The notes: a model not told the origin generated them from the letters alone. Counted from the first letter of the stretch, positions 24,357 to 32,240 are shown. The stretch: DNA of 37,365 bases from Collinsella sp. (GCA_019419555.1 DXZR01000021.1:1-37365); one strand, 5' to 3'. Numbers and translations: made by a program.

Positions 24357-24968
24357 ATGAATCACGCTAAACATGTCATTCCTATGTCCGATACGTCGGT
24401 TAGCATTAGCCCAGAGGATATTCAGCCAACGGTGCTACCTGATGCATTTATCCAGTCTGATATTGTCCGCAAACTCAATACGCTCAGTCTGCCGCGCTAT
24501 AACCAGTTGCCGAATGTAACGCTCTACCGTGACCAGGTCATTGAGTACATCGAGCTGTGGATGGAGCCGCTTTCGATTTGTGTGGAGCAGCCCGTCATTA
24601 CGCCATCGATGATCAATAACTACGTAAAGGTCGGCCTTGTTCCCGCTCCGGTTAAAAAGCAATATGGTCGCGAGCAGATTGCGCGTCTCATCTCCATTTG
24701 TATCTTTAAGCAGGTGCTGCCCATCGCTGCGGTTCAGGCGCTCTTTAACATTCAGCGCCTGAGCTACGATGCACCGACCGCCTTTGATTATGTGATTGAT
24801 CAGCTCGAGGCATCGATTCGTGCGGCTTTTTCCATTGAGCAGGTTCCTGTACCCGATACGGCTCATCAGGTCACACGCGAGTCGCTGCTCGTACGCAGCG
24901 CGGTATCGTCTTTTGTATCGAAGGCGTATCTAATGAGCTACCTAAAGTTCAACGGGTTTAATAGCTAG
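24357..24968 (+). CDS. DUF1836 protein, MerR-like regulator
   Basis: The 203-residue protein carries a DUF1836 domain (about 50-160) with a MerR-like helix-turn-helix: ITPSMINNYVKVGLVPAPVK, then YGREQIARLISICIFKQVLP. Such proteins are presumed DNA-binding regulators; targets are not known. I chose the ATG at 24357 because ACGGAGG lies six bases upstream. The open frame begins earlier at 24171 but runs through the trxB terminator. A strong bidirectional terminator separates it from the convergent DegV gene. Both genes have a TATTGAAAAC sequence upstream, which may be a shared site. Confidence 0.88.
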   Translation: MNHAKHVIPMSDTSVSISPEDIQPTVLPDAFIQSDIVRKLNTLSLPRYNQLPNVTLYRDQVIEYIELWMEPLSICVEQPVITPSMINNYVKVGLVPAPVKKQYGREQIARLISICIFKQVLPIAAVQALFNIQRLSYDAPTAFDYVIDQLEASIRAAFSIEQVPVPDTAHQVTRESLLVRSAVSSFVSKAYLMSYLKFNGFNS

Positions 24969-24980
24969 CCGACGTACAAG

Positions 24981-25032
24981 ACGGGCGGGACAAAGAGTCA
25001 TCAGACACTTTGTCCCGCCCGTGTTTTTGTTT
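24981..25032. terminator. Bidirectional terminator between DUF1836 and degV
   Basis: A perfect 15-bp stem (ACGGGCGGGACAAAG / CTTTGTCCCGCCCGT) closes a 12-nt loop and is followed by GTTTTTGTTT on the plus strand. The inner GACAAAG / CTTTGTC pairing also occurs in the hairpin at 21542. Confidence 0.9.
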
Positions 25033-25041
25033 AGTTGGATT

Positions 25042-25908
25042 TTATCGGCCCGAAGCAACGCCCATGCCGTAGCCGATAATGAGCCCGTGCATCTCGGCAT
25101 AGTATGAATCCAGTCCGTTGCAGGGCATGATGATGGTCTTGGAACCGGGCCAATGCTCCACAATGCGGCTGGCAAGTGCCTGGGCGCCCGCCTCATTTTC
25201 GACATGGTCGATTACGACCTCGCCGCCGGTAAAGCCCTCGACCTCCATGGTGTCGACAATCTTTCCAAGCATCTTCTTTTCGCCACGGGTGTGACCGATG
25301 AGCTTGATCTCCCCTGCCTCGCTTGCCGTGCCTAAAACTCGAATGTTGAGTTTATTGGCGATAACCCCAGCTGCCTTGGGAATACGTCCGGCCTTGGCGA
25401 GATTTTCGTAATTGCACAGGCTAAAGAGGATCTTGCTGTTCAGTTCCAGCTCATCAAAATAGCTGCAGGCTTCCTCAAAAGAGACGTCTGGATTGCTTGC
25501 GAGATAGCGGTCGAACAGCAGGAAGATCAGGTCCATTTTGCCGCCGGCTCCGCGTGAATTGACCAAATGAATCTGACGGTTCGGATCCTCGGCAAGAACC
25601 AAATCGCGTGCCGTGGCGGCGGCATTGTAGCTTCCCGAGACGCCCTCGGAGATGGGCATGCAAATTGTCTTGTCGGCAAGCCTAAAGAGTTCGGTCCACT
25701 CGCCTACGCTCGGACAGGCGCTCGAAGAAGCGCTCGACTCCGCCTGCACGGCGCAATTGAGTTCGTGAACATCGAGCGTGAGGTCATCGACGAACTCGCG
25801 CTCCCCCACTCGAATTTTAAGGGGTGCAAATGCAAAGGTGGTATGGGGCGCGGTCGGTTGCCAATCGCGGAGGTTGCAGCTCGAATCGGAGATAAGTGCC
25901 CAGCTCAT
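25042..25908 (-). CDS. DegV family lipid-binding protein (FakB-like)
   Basis: The 288-residue protein matches the DegV family, which binds fatty acids and, as FakB, presents them to the kinase FakA for phosphorylation. It has an N-terminal ISDSSCNL motif, SSACPSVGEWTELF, CMPISEGVSGSYNAA and a C-terminal YYAEMHGLIIGYGMGV. No fakA is visible in the window. The start has GAAAGGA ten bases upstream. The gene stands alone on the minus strand, ending 10-20 nt from the shared terminator. The ligand is an inference from the family. Confidence 0.9.
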   Translation of the reverse strand: MSWALISDSSCNLRDWQPTAPHTTFAFAPLKIRVGEREFVDDLTLDVHELNCAVQAESSASSSACPSVGEWTELFRLADKTICMPISEGVSGSYNAAATARDLVLAEDPNRQIHLVNSRGAGGKMDLIFLLFDRYLASNPDVSFEEACSYFDELELNSKILFSLCNYENLAKAGRIPKAAGVIANKLNIRVLGTASEAGEIKLIGHTRGEKKMLGKIVDTMEVEGFTGGEVVIDHVENEAGAQALASRIVEHWPGSKTIIMPCNGLDSYYAEMHGLIIGYGMGVASGR

Positions 25909-26017
25909 AGAGGGTCCTTTCTAGATGTTTCTCATTTATTATAGCCATCTTGCTTACCTTTGAAACGTGCATCTAGTATTGAAAACTAGCTCATTGGGAT
26001 CATGTATGGAGCACGGT

Positions 26018-26058
26018 CACAAATAAATGAACCCCGCAGCCCAAAGGCCACGAGGTTC
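26018..26058 (-). terminator. Intrinsic terminator of the NlpC/P60 gene cluster
   Basis: On the minus strand a 13-bp stem with three G-T pairs (GAACCTCGTGGCC pairing with the strand ending GGGGTTC) closes a TTTG loop and is followed by ATTTATTTG. It lies 25 nt after the stop of the hydrolase gene. Confidence 0.85.
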
Positions 26059-26083
26059 ACATTCGTTTGCTATACAGAGTGAC

Positions 26084-27190
26084 TTAGTAGCGCACGAAAA
26101 TGTAGTTGTTGTTCATGCCGGCTGCGACGGAGCTGATGATGACGCCCGTCTTGTAGTCGGAAGCATGGATCATCTGACCATTTCCGATATAGATGCCAGT
26201 ATGGTAGGAGTTAACCACGACATCGCCTGGTTGCGGGTCGGACACGCGGGTCCAACCCATGAAGGTGCCGGTGTTGCCCAGACGGCAGTAGCGGCCCGTG
26301 AGACAGTAGCTTACAAAACCGGAGCAGTCAAAGCTGTCCGGTCCAATGCCTCCCCAGGAATAAGCGCAACCCAGCTTGCTGTAGGCACGCGAAACAACGG
26401 AGCCGCCGTCAACAGACTGGCTCGGTGCGGAAGGCGTCGGCGCCGGAGCCGGAGCCGGGGCGGGCTGCGGCGTAGGGGCCGGAGCGGGCGTAGGAGTGGG
26501 CGCGGGCGTATTGCCGCCATCGTTGGTGTTCTCGGTCGTACCGGCGGTGTCTTTGCTCACCGTGGCCTTTTCGGCAGTGCTGGCATTTATGCCAGCCTGC
26601 AGCGCGGCATTGGCTTCAGCCTCGGCGGCAAGCTCGGCCTGCAGCTGAGAATCTAGGGAGTTCACGATGCTCTGGGCTTCTGCCTGCTGGGCGTTGAGCT
26701 CGTCGACTTTCTTCTGCGTCGCGGCGACGTTCTTCTCCTGCTCGGCCTGCTTATCAGTGAGCTGCTGCTTAAGGTCCTTGACATCCTGAATGGTCTGGGC
26801 CTGCTTGTCGGAAACCTTGCCGTAATAGAACAGACGGTTGAGCATGTCGCCCAGATCGTCGACGCCCGTCAGAACCTGAAGGAGACTCAGACCGCCGGTC
26901 TTGTACTCACCGGCAACGTAGCTCGAAAGCTTTGCCTGGCCGTCGGCAATCTCTTGCTGCTTTTGCGTGATCTCGCCTGCGGTCTGATCAAGCTCCTGCG
27001 TCTGCGCGGAGAGTTCTTCATGAATTTGCTGGGTCTGCGTGCCGATCTGCTCGAGTTTGGTACGAGCAGCGGCAAGGTCGGATGCGGTATCGGCATAGGC
27101 CGGAGCCGCGAGGCCCAGGCCCAAAACACAAGCGAGGGTTGCCGTAGCAGCGCAGCGTGCCATGTTTTTGTGCGTATTTGCTGTGCGCAT
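26084..27190 (-). CDS. Secreted NlpC/P60 peptidoglycan hydrolase
   Basis: The 368-residue protein has a signal peptide (residues 1-33, cleavage after AAPAYA). A long coiled coil follows (about 36-195, rich in Gln, Glu and Ala), then a Pro/Ala linker (about 225-260). The C-terminal NlpC/P60 cysteine peptidase has Cys289 in DSFDCSGF, His330 in SYHTGIY and His342 in MIHAS. This is the layout of RipA/PcsB-type cell-separation hydrolases that cut peptide stems. Coiled-coil members are often controlled by FtsEX, which is not in this window. AAAGGAAG precedes the ATG. It is the last gene of a minus-strand cluster after apt, with a 32-nt gap. Confidence 0.93.
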   Translation of the reverse strand: MRTANTHKNMARCAATATLACVLGLGLAAPAYADTASDLAAARTKLEQIGTQTQQIHEELSAQTQELDQTAGEITQKQQEIADGQAKLSSYVAGEYKTGGLSLLQVLTGVDDLGDMLNRLFYYGKVSDKQAQTIQDVKDLKQQLTDKQAEQEKNVAATQKKVDELNAQQAEAQSIVNSLDSQLQAELAAEAEANAALQAGINASTAEKATVSKDTAGTTENTNDGGNTPAPTPTPAPAPTPQPAPAPAPAPTPSAPSQSVDGGSVVSRAYSKLGCAYSWGGIGPDSFDCSGFVSYCLTGRYCRLGNTGTFMGWTRVSDPQPGDVVVNSYHTGIYIGNGQMIHASDYKTGVIISSVAAGMNNNYIFVRY

Positions 27191-27222
27191 GGAGCTTCCT
27201 TTCCGGTATCTAAGGGTAGCGG

Positions 27223-27753
27223 CTAGTCCACCGTTACCAGGCTAAAGAGCTCGACGTCCTCGTTGGAAGGCGTGAGCTTCTTGCGCGGGTTAAGAAACGC
27301 AAGTTCGAGGATACAACCGTAACCCACAAGCTTTGCGCCCATATCTCGCACCAGTTTACCTGTTGCCTCGACGGTTCCGCCCGTCGCGACCAAGTCGTCC
27401 AGAATCAACACGGTATCTTTAGAGGTAATGGCATCGGCATGGATTTCGATAGAGTCGGTGCCATATTCGAGCTCGTAGCTCTCGCTCACCGTCTTGCGCG
27501 GCAGCTTGCCCGGTTTGCGTGCGGGCACAAAGCCGGCGCCCAGGGCGACGGCCACGGGCACGCCGACCATAAAGCCGCGAGCCTCGGGACCCACAACCTT
27601 GGTGATGCCCATGCCGGCAAAATGCTCGGCCAGGGCATCTACCATGGCCTTTAACGCCTCGGGATTACCAAAGAGTGGCGTGATGTCCTTAAAGACGACT
27701 CCGGGCTCGGGATAGTCGGGGATGTCGACGATGTGAGATTCGAAGTCGTACAT
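27223..27753 (-). CDS. apt: Adenine phosphoribosyltransferase
   Basis: It converts adenine and PRPP to AMP in purine salvage. The PRPP-binding motif is VLILDDLVATGGT and the N-terminal part shows the family sequence PGVVFKDITPLF. The length of 176 residues is normal. GAAAGG lies 10 nt before the ATG. It sits between the MerR gene (38 nt gap) and the NlpC/P60 gene (32 nt gap) on the same strand, so it is probably co-transcribed. Confidence 0.95.
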   Translation of the reverse strand: MYDFESHIVDIPDYPEPGVVFKDITPLFGNPEALKAMVDALAEHFAGMGITKVVGPEARGFMVGVPVAVALGAGFVPARKPGKLPRKTVSESYELEYGTDSIEIHADAITSKDTVLILDDLVATGGTVEATGKLVRDMGAKLVGYGCILELAFLNPRKKLTPSNEDVELFSLVTVD

Positions 27754-27791
27754 GGCATGACCTTTCAGGGGAGGCTGGTTTGTAGCAGCGT

Positions 27792-28676
27792 CTATTTGGC
27801 CGCGCTGGCGGTGCCGGCGCGTGAGGGGGCGACAACCTTGAGCGGCTGCACGAGGGATTCCTCACGCACGGGGACCGCGGAGGTAGATGCCTCTTCGCTT
27901 TTGGCCTTGGTTGACTCGGAGCGTGCGATCTCCTCGTCGAGGGCATCGATATCGGCATCCTCCACCACGGCGTTGAGTGACTCAAATACGCGGTTCTTGA
28001 GCAGAGCGGTATGGACGCCCTCGGTGAGGTCATGCAGCTTTTTAAATGCACGCTCGAGCTTGGCATCGCGCTCGTCGTCGGAAGTATCCATACCGAGCAT
28101 GCTCACGAGAACCTGCTCAAACATCGAGGACTCGCGGTTTGCGGACGATACGTACTGGCGCAGGTTGCGCGGCTCGATATGGAAGCGCGAAAGCTCGGAG
28201 CAATAGCGGATGATCGGGAAATCGCGACCATCGACAAGCTCGCGGTTCTGCGGGCTCTTGATGATGCGAATGAGGTCGTTTTCGGCCAGGGAGCGGATAA
28301 ACGAGATCTCGACGCCGAGCATATCGGGGATGGTCTCGATGGGATGCAGCTTTTGCTTAGTCTCCTTGGGTTCCGTCTTGAGCGGAACATCGGACAACAG
28401 GCCCACCTCGTAGGCGAGCGTAGACAGGTCCGTGGCGTTTTCCAGGCGCTGCTTGATCACGTTGAGCGGCATGTAGCGAGTCTTCTGGAGGTGCAGAATG
28501 ACCTCCAGGCGGTCAACGTCCTCCTTGGAGTACTGACGATAGCCCTTAGGCGTGCGATGAGGGGTGATGAGCCCCTCATCTTCGAGAAATCTAATTTTTG
28601 AGTTCGAAAGATCGGGGTATGCGCCTCGAAGTAGATTGACGACCTGGCCGATACTCAGATAATTGCGTTCGGCCAT
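27792..28676 (-). CDS. MerR family regulator paired with the FHA protein
   Basis: The 294-residue protein begins with a MerR helix-turn-helix (LSIGQVVNLLRGAYPDLSNSK and then RFLEDEGLITPHRTPKGYRQ). The middle region (about 90-240) is helical. The last 60 residues are Ala/Ser-rich. No effector-binding cysteine cluster is seen. It starts 3 nt after the FHA gene. The FHA-MerR pair corresponds to mycobacterial Rv1827 (GarA) and Rv1828, which supports orthology. The target genes and effector are unknown. Confidence 0.9.
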   Translation of the reverse strand: MAERNYLSIGQVVNLLRGAYPDLSNSKIRFLEDEGLITPHRTPKGYRQYSKEDVDRLEVILHLQKTRYMPLNVIKQRLENATDLSTLAYEVGLLSDVPLKTEPKETKQKLHPIETIPDMLGVEISFIRSLAENDLIRIIKSPQNRELVDGRDFPIIRYCSELSRFHIEPRNLRQYVSSANRESSMFEQVLVSMLGMDTSDDERDAKLERAFKKLHDLTEGVHTALLKNRVFESLNAVVEDADIDALDEEIARSESTKAKSEEASTSAVPVREESLVQPLKVVAPSRAGTASAAK

Positions 28677-28679
28677 GCC

Positions 28680-29114
28680 CTACTCACCGGTTTCGATGCG
28701 CTCCGGCGTGCTCTCGTGGTAGATGAGCGTAAACGTACCGATCTGGACGGAAGAGCCATCGTGCAGCGGTGCGCCGTTGACGATAGCGCCGTCAACCCAC
28801 GTACCGTTGAGCGAGCCCAGGTCCTCGATGCGGGCACCCAGACCCTCGCGAATAATGCGCGCATGGCTACGCGACACGGTCATGTCGTTGAGGAAGATGC
28901 CGTTAGCGGGATCGCGGCCGATGGTGGTCACATTATCCTCGAGCTCAAAGGCTGCACCGGTTTGAGGGCCTTTGACGATAGATAAGACGGGCGCGGTGAT
29001 GCGCACGTTGGCCATGAGGTCGGGAACGGTGACATCGCTCGAAGGAACGCGGAAAACGCAGGTGGCGTCTGAGGCCTTATCGTTCTGAGGCATATTGTTA
29101 ACCATGTTGTCCAT
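28680..29114 (-). CDS. GarA/OdhI-like FHA domain protein
   Basis: The 144-residue protein has an N-terminal tail with ATCVFR (Thr18) and a C-terminal FHA domain (about 50-130). The FHA domain contains GRDPANGIFLNDMTVSRSHA and LGSLNGTWVDG. In GarA and OdhI, a threonine of the tail in a TSVFR-like motif is phosphorylated by Ser/Thr kinases and then bound by the protein's own FHA domain. That switches off inhibition of 2-oxoglutarate and glutamate enzymes. The same switch is inferred here, although targets in an anaerobe may differ. The ATG at 29114 has AGGGG upstream; the frame is open 11 residues further. Confidence 0.9.
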   Translation of the reverse strand: MDNMVNNMPQNDKASDATCVFRVPSSDVTVPDLMANVRITAPVLSIVKGPQTGAAFELEDNVTTIGRDPANGIFLNDMTVSRSHARIIREGLGARIEDLGSLNGTWVDGAIVNGAPLHDGSSVQIGTFTLIYHESTPERIETGE

Positions 29115-29180
29115 GACAACCCCTAACTTAACGCGGACATGCCGCAAAGAATGAACTGTACGTAATCATACCCCAATGGC

Positions 29181-29885
29181 TTAGTCTTCGATTTCGGGGT
29201 TAAGAAAGTCGATGTCTTCGTCCTCGGGATGCGCGACAGCCTGTTTAATGGCCGCTCCACCCTTAATGGAATAGATGACAGCGGTGAGCATGGAGAAGAT
29301 GACGCCGCCGTACACAAAGAAGATGCCAAGCGGTACCGGGCTGCCGTTGAGACCCGGGAAGGCCGTGAACGTAGCAGGCAACAGATGCCAGCCATCCACG
29401 GTGGGAAAGCCCAACAGCATGAGCGAGAAGCCGGTCATGAGCAGCGCCGTGGCAATCTTGCCGGGAAACACCACGTCGATGGGACGGCGGTGATAGTGGC
29501 GCACGATAAGCGTGCCGATTCCCAGATAGATATCGCGGCCGATGATGAGCACGCAGACCCAGATGGGAAGCTCGCCGCGGACCACCAGGCCCAGTACGCC
29601 GGTAAATAGCAGCGCACGGTCGCAGATGGGATCCATAACCTTGCCGAGCCACGAGACCGTTTTGGTCATGCGGGCAATCTGGCCGTCCATCCAGTCGGTG
29701 GAGGCCGCGATGGCATAGATGACGATGGCGACGACACGGTTGTTGTCCGTCACAAACAGGTACAGGAAGACCAGCGTGAGGATCAGGCGCGTGAAGGTAA
29801 TGAAATTGGAGATCGTGAAGATCTTATTCGACGGGTAATCGGAAGTGCCGATAAGCTCCTTTTTGATCTTCTTTTTGATGCCCAC
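29181..29885 (-). CDS. CDP-alcohol phosphatidyltransferase family protein (second copy)
   Basis: The complete catalytic motif is seen as DWMDGQIARM then GKVMDPICDRA, with about six hydrophobic helices. I chose GTG at 29885, with GGGGGAG five bases upstream, giving 234 residues. The frame is open to 30020 but that part is not membrane-like. Several differences from the pgsA at 8151 (a longer C-terminus ending in acidic residues, and an FHA/MerR context) suggest another alcohol acceptor. Cardiolipin-synthase-type and phosphatidylinositol-phosphate-synthase-type enzymes are options. The acceptor cannot be read from sequence. First gene of the minus-strand cluster. Confidence 0.88.
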   Translation of the reverse strand: MGIKKKIKKELIGTSDYPSNKIFTISNFITFTRLILTLVFLYLFVTDNNRVVAIVIYAIAASTDWMDGQIARMTKTVSWLGKVMDPICDRALLFTGVLGLVVRGELPIWVCVLIIGRDIYLGIGTLIVRHYHRRPIDVVFPGKIATALLMTGFSLMLLGFPTVDGWHLLPATFTAFPGLNGSPVPLGIFFVYGGVIFSMLTAVIYSIKGGAAIKQAVAHPEDEDIDFLNPEIED

Positions 29886-30011
29886 AGGACTCCCCCGCTG
29901 GTAAACGACAAAACTTTCGATACTATACCCGTTCTGGCGATGTCTATCCAGCGTAAGCATAGAGAGTCCAGACATGTGGAGGGCGCTTTTAGGCGGCGGG
30001 GATTTCGCATT

Positions 30012-30070
30012 CGTGTACATCAGCCTCCAAACATGTCGAAAAATGTCGATTTTGGTGGCTGATGTACACG
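30012..30070. repeat. Long hairpin upstream of the phosphatidyltransferase gene
   Basis: CGTGTACATCAGCC (30012-30025) and its exact complement (30057-30070) form a 14-bp stem. It extends after one mismatch through CCAAA / TTTGG. The interior has the repeated ATGTCGA. TTTTG follows on the plus strand. It lies between the backbone genes and the tRNA fragment, in a stretch (29886-30138) with no gene. Confidence 0.75.
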
Positions 30071-30138
30071 TTTTGATTCGGTGATTACATCGAGTGGGAA
30101 CGTTGTTGCTTTAAGCAAAATAATCATGGTGATTAAAA

Positions 30139-30169
30139 CAAAAAAGGTCAGGCACTAGGTGCCTGACCT
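30139..30169 (-). terminator. Terminator of the former tRNA-Pro gene
   Basis: A perfect 11-bp stem (AGGTCAGGCAC / GTGCCTGACCT) with a three-base loop is followed on the minus strand by TTTTTTGTTTT. It lies just past the CCA end of the tRNA fragment, where the tRNA terminator is expected. Confidence 0.9.
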
Positions 30170-30178
30170 GCAAACTTC

Positions 30179-30223
30179 TGGTCGGGACGACTGGATTCGA
30201 ACCAGCGACCCCTTGACCCCCAG
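30179..30223 (-). other. 3' fragment of tRNA-Pro(GGG): attachment site
   Basis: Read on the minus strand, these 45 nt run from the anticodon loop CTGGGGG through TCAAG, the variable loop, the T arm (GCTGG TTCGAAT CCAGT) and GTCCCG to ACCA. The 5' half of the tRNA is missing. The sequence before the loop (GACCTCG) cannot pair with TCAAG, so the break lies at the anticodon loop. This is the usual footprint of an element integrated at a tRNA 3' end. The intact gene should be at the element's other end, right of the window. Confidence 0.85.
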
Positions 30224-30274
30224 CGAGGTCAGAATGACCCTGACCTGTGCTTATTTTGTTAAAACACGCGCAGA

Positions 30275-30303
30275 TAGCGCAAGTAGCGCATTTCCGCATT
30301 TGC
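30275..30303. repeat. Candidate integrase arm-type sites, left side
   Basis: TAGCGCAAGTA (30275-30285) recurs exactly in direct orientation at 31994-32004. CCGCATTTGC (30294-30303) recurs inverted at 32056-32065. The sites lie between the attachment site and the integrase gene. The rest of the 250-nt leader (30224-30473) holds small palindromes (30387-30400 and 30427-30442) but no recognisable excisionase gene. Confidence 0.45.
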
Positions 30304-30473
30304 ATATTTTACCAGCTCAGCGCGGTCTGTCCAGATAGCATATTTTCGGCTTCGAGGAGCGCGGTGCAGCCGATGATTTAATCAACGGGGGTAGGAGCCC
30401 CGAATCGTCGCCTCTCCGGGTTCCCGCAGGTGGGCCCGCCTGTTTCTAATCAACTGCGGATTTAGGAGCAGAC

Positions 30474-31964
30474 ATGCAGAACGAGAAATGCAGCAATAAA
30501 ACCTTACGCGTATGCGGAGCCGGCGGCGTGAGGAAGAACAAGGGCAAATGGCAGGCTGTCGTGACGGTGGCCGACGAGATGACCGGGAAGAAGGTCCAGA
30601 GGACCAGGAACACCCGCGTGCCCTGCCTGAAGCAGAGCGCGCGGGGAAAGGCGGCGGCGATGCGCGTCCTCGCGGAATTCAGGTCGGAGGTCGAGCTGGA
30701 ACTCGCCGAGGCCGAGGAGGCGAGGGCCGCTATCGGCGCCGGGCTTCCCGCCGAACAGCGGGATGACTACGCCGCGCTGCCGCTTTCCGAGGCGCTCGAG
30801 AAGTTCATCGACTTCTGCCTGGAGATGAACAGGATCACCCCGACGACCCGCGACGACTACCACTACAGCGCCCTGCACATCGAGCGAGACGAGCTGGGTC
30901 TGGTCCCCGTGAACGAGGTGACGACCGACGACGTCAACGCGTGGTCGAGGCGCAGGATCGCCCTGGGCACGGCGCCGGACACGCTCAACAAGTCATTCAA
31001 GCTCGGCAAGCGGCTCTACGCCGTCCTGCTGAAGCGCAGCAACGACACGATCGGGAGGAACCCGTTCGACGGCGCCCTCGCGCCCAGGGTCATTGCCAGG
31101 CCCAGGAACGCGCTGCGCTCCGACCTCGTGCCGAAGCTCAACTCGGTGACCTCGATGATGCCGGACTCGACCTTCAGGCGGGCGGTCGTGCTCGCCCTGC
31201 ACACCGGGATGCGCATCGGCGAGGTCTGCGGCCTGCGCTGGTGTGACGTCGACTTCGAGTCGGGGCTCATCACGGTCAGGCACTCGGTGGCCTACGTCAA
31301 GGACAGGGGCTCCTTCATCAAGGACACCAAGAACCACGACTTGAGGACGATCCCCGTCGACCCGGTGGGCCTGCTCCCCTTCCTGAAAGAGATCCACGAG
31401 ATCGATTCGCAGAGGCTCCGGGAGGCATCGGCCCTCGGCCTGCGCGACCTCGCGGACAGCTACGTCGTGTCGCGGCCGGACGGCTCCTTCGCCACCACCA
31501 GTTACATCCGCAGGGCGTTCAAGACGTTCTCGGAGACCAACGGCCTCATGGGCACCAACGACGAGCTGATCACGTTCCACGGCCTGCGCCACACCTTCGC
31601 GAAGCAGTGGATCCGCCACGGCGGCGACATCAAGGCGCTGCAGTCGATCTTCGGGCACAAGGACGCCATGGTCACGCTCAACGTCTACGCCGACATCGAG
31701 CCGATGTCCAAGATCCAGAACATGCTGCGCGTGTTGCCGAGCCTGTGGCGAGGCTACCTCGGCCTGAGGGTGGACCCCGGCCCCATGTTCCAGCAGAAGA
31801 TCCGCGAGGCGATCGAGACGCTCGAGGCGTTCGGCTACGGCATCTCCGAGCCTGACGACCGCAACGTCCTCATCCGCGACGTTCAGACGATAAGCCGCCT
31901 CTACCCCACCGAGTACGCGGCAGTGCTGGGGGCCATCCCGACCGAGGCGACCGTGGTCGAGTAG
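30474..31964 (+). CDS. int: Tyrosine-type site-specific integrase
   Basis: The 496-residue recombinase has an N-terminal arm-type DNA-binding domain (about 10-80), a SAM-like core-binding domain (about 100-200) and a catalytic domain. The catalytic set is complete: Arg247 (TGMRIGEVCGLRW), His369 and Arg372 (HGLRHTF), His395 (GHKDAM) and Tyr405 (LNVYAD). About 90 residues follow the tyrosine, which is longer than usual and unrecognised. TAGGAG lies five bases before the ATG. Being next to the tRNA-Pro fragment, it is the enzyme expected to recombine at that site. Codon use (many AGG, CTC and GTC codons) differs from the backbone, in line with transfer. Confidence 0.95.
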   Translation: MQNEKCSNKTLRVCGAGGVRKNKGKWQAVVTVADEMTGKKVQRTRNTRVPCLKQSARGKAAAMRVLAEFRSEVELELAEAEEARAAIGAGLPAEQRDDYAALPLSEALEKFIDFCLEMNRITPTTRDDYHYSALHIERDELGLVPVNEVTTDDVNAWSRRRIALGTAPDTLNKSFKLGKRLYAVLLKRSNDTIGRNPFDGALAPRVIARPRNALRSDLVPKLNSVTSMMPDSTFRRAVVLALHTGMRIGEVCGLRWCDVDFESGLITVRHSVAYVKDRGSFIKDTKNHDLRTIPVDPVGLLPFLKEIHEIDSQRLREASALGLRDLADSYVVSRPDGSFATTSYIRRAFKTFSETNGLMGTNDELITFHGLRHTFAKQWIRHGGDIKALQSIFGHKDAMVTLNVYADIEPMSKIQNMLRVLPSLWRGYLGLRVDPGPMFQQKIREAIETLEAFGYGISEPDDRNVLIRDVQTISRLYPTEYAAVLGAIPTEATVVE

Positions 31965-31993
31965 AGGCTGAGACATGCGCTTTCCCAAATCCG

Positions 31994-32065
31994 TAGCGCA
32001 AGTACGGGAATGTGGAATAGCGTTCAGATATATTCTACCCGGTCATCTCGGTGACGCAAATGCGG
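31994..32065. repeat. Candidate integrase arm-type sites, right side
   Basis: Second copies of TAGCGCAAGTA (31994-32004, direct) and CCGCATTTGC (32056-32065, inverted) relative to the left side. Together they frame the integrase gene. Binding by the integrase is an inference. Confidence 0.4.
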
Positions 32066-32108
32066 CACGGGTTTCCGCGAACGCGGATGCCCGTGCCTAT
32101 CTTTTTAT
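32064..32108 (+). terminator. Intrinsic terminator after int
   Basis: Two 16-nt arms (GGCACGGGTTTCCGCG and 32082-32097) pair through 8 bp, a two-base internal mismatch and 6 bp around an AA turn. TATCTTTTTATG follows. Confidence 0.88.
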
Positions 32109-32240
32109 GATTGTGAATACGCCTGCGCGAATGTAGATGAAGCCCCGCGGTTCAGGCCGGGGATTTTCAGCCGCGCCGCCCGATTTCGAATAAAGGCCTG
32201 CAAATGCAGACGGCTTTCGGGGGGCCCGACGGCACCTCTC

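Noticed and set aside
26440..26520. Repeat region in the NlpC/P60 gene as a mobile or regulatory repeat
   Set aside because: It encodes the Pro/Ala linker of the hydrolase; such low-complexity linkers are normal.
30179..30223. Functional tRNA gene
   Set aside because: Only the 3' part from the anticodon loop is present; D arm and 5' acceptor strand are missing.
30993..31988. 331-codon minus-strand frame opposite the integrase
   Set aside because: Shadow of int, which has all catalytic residues.
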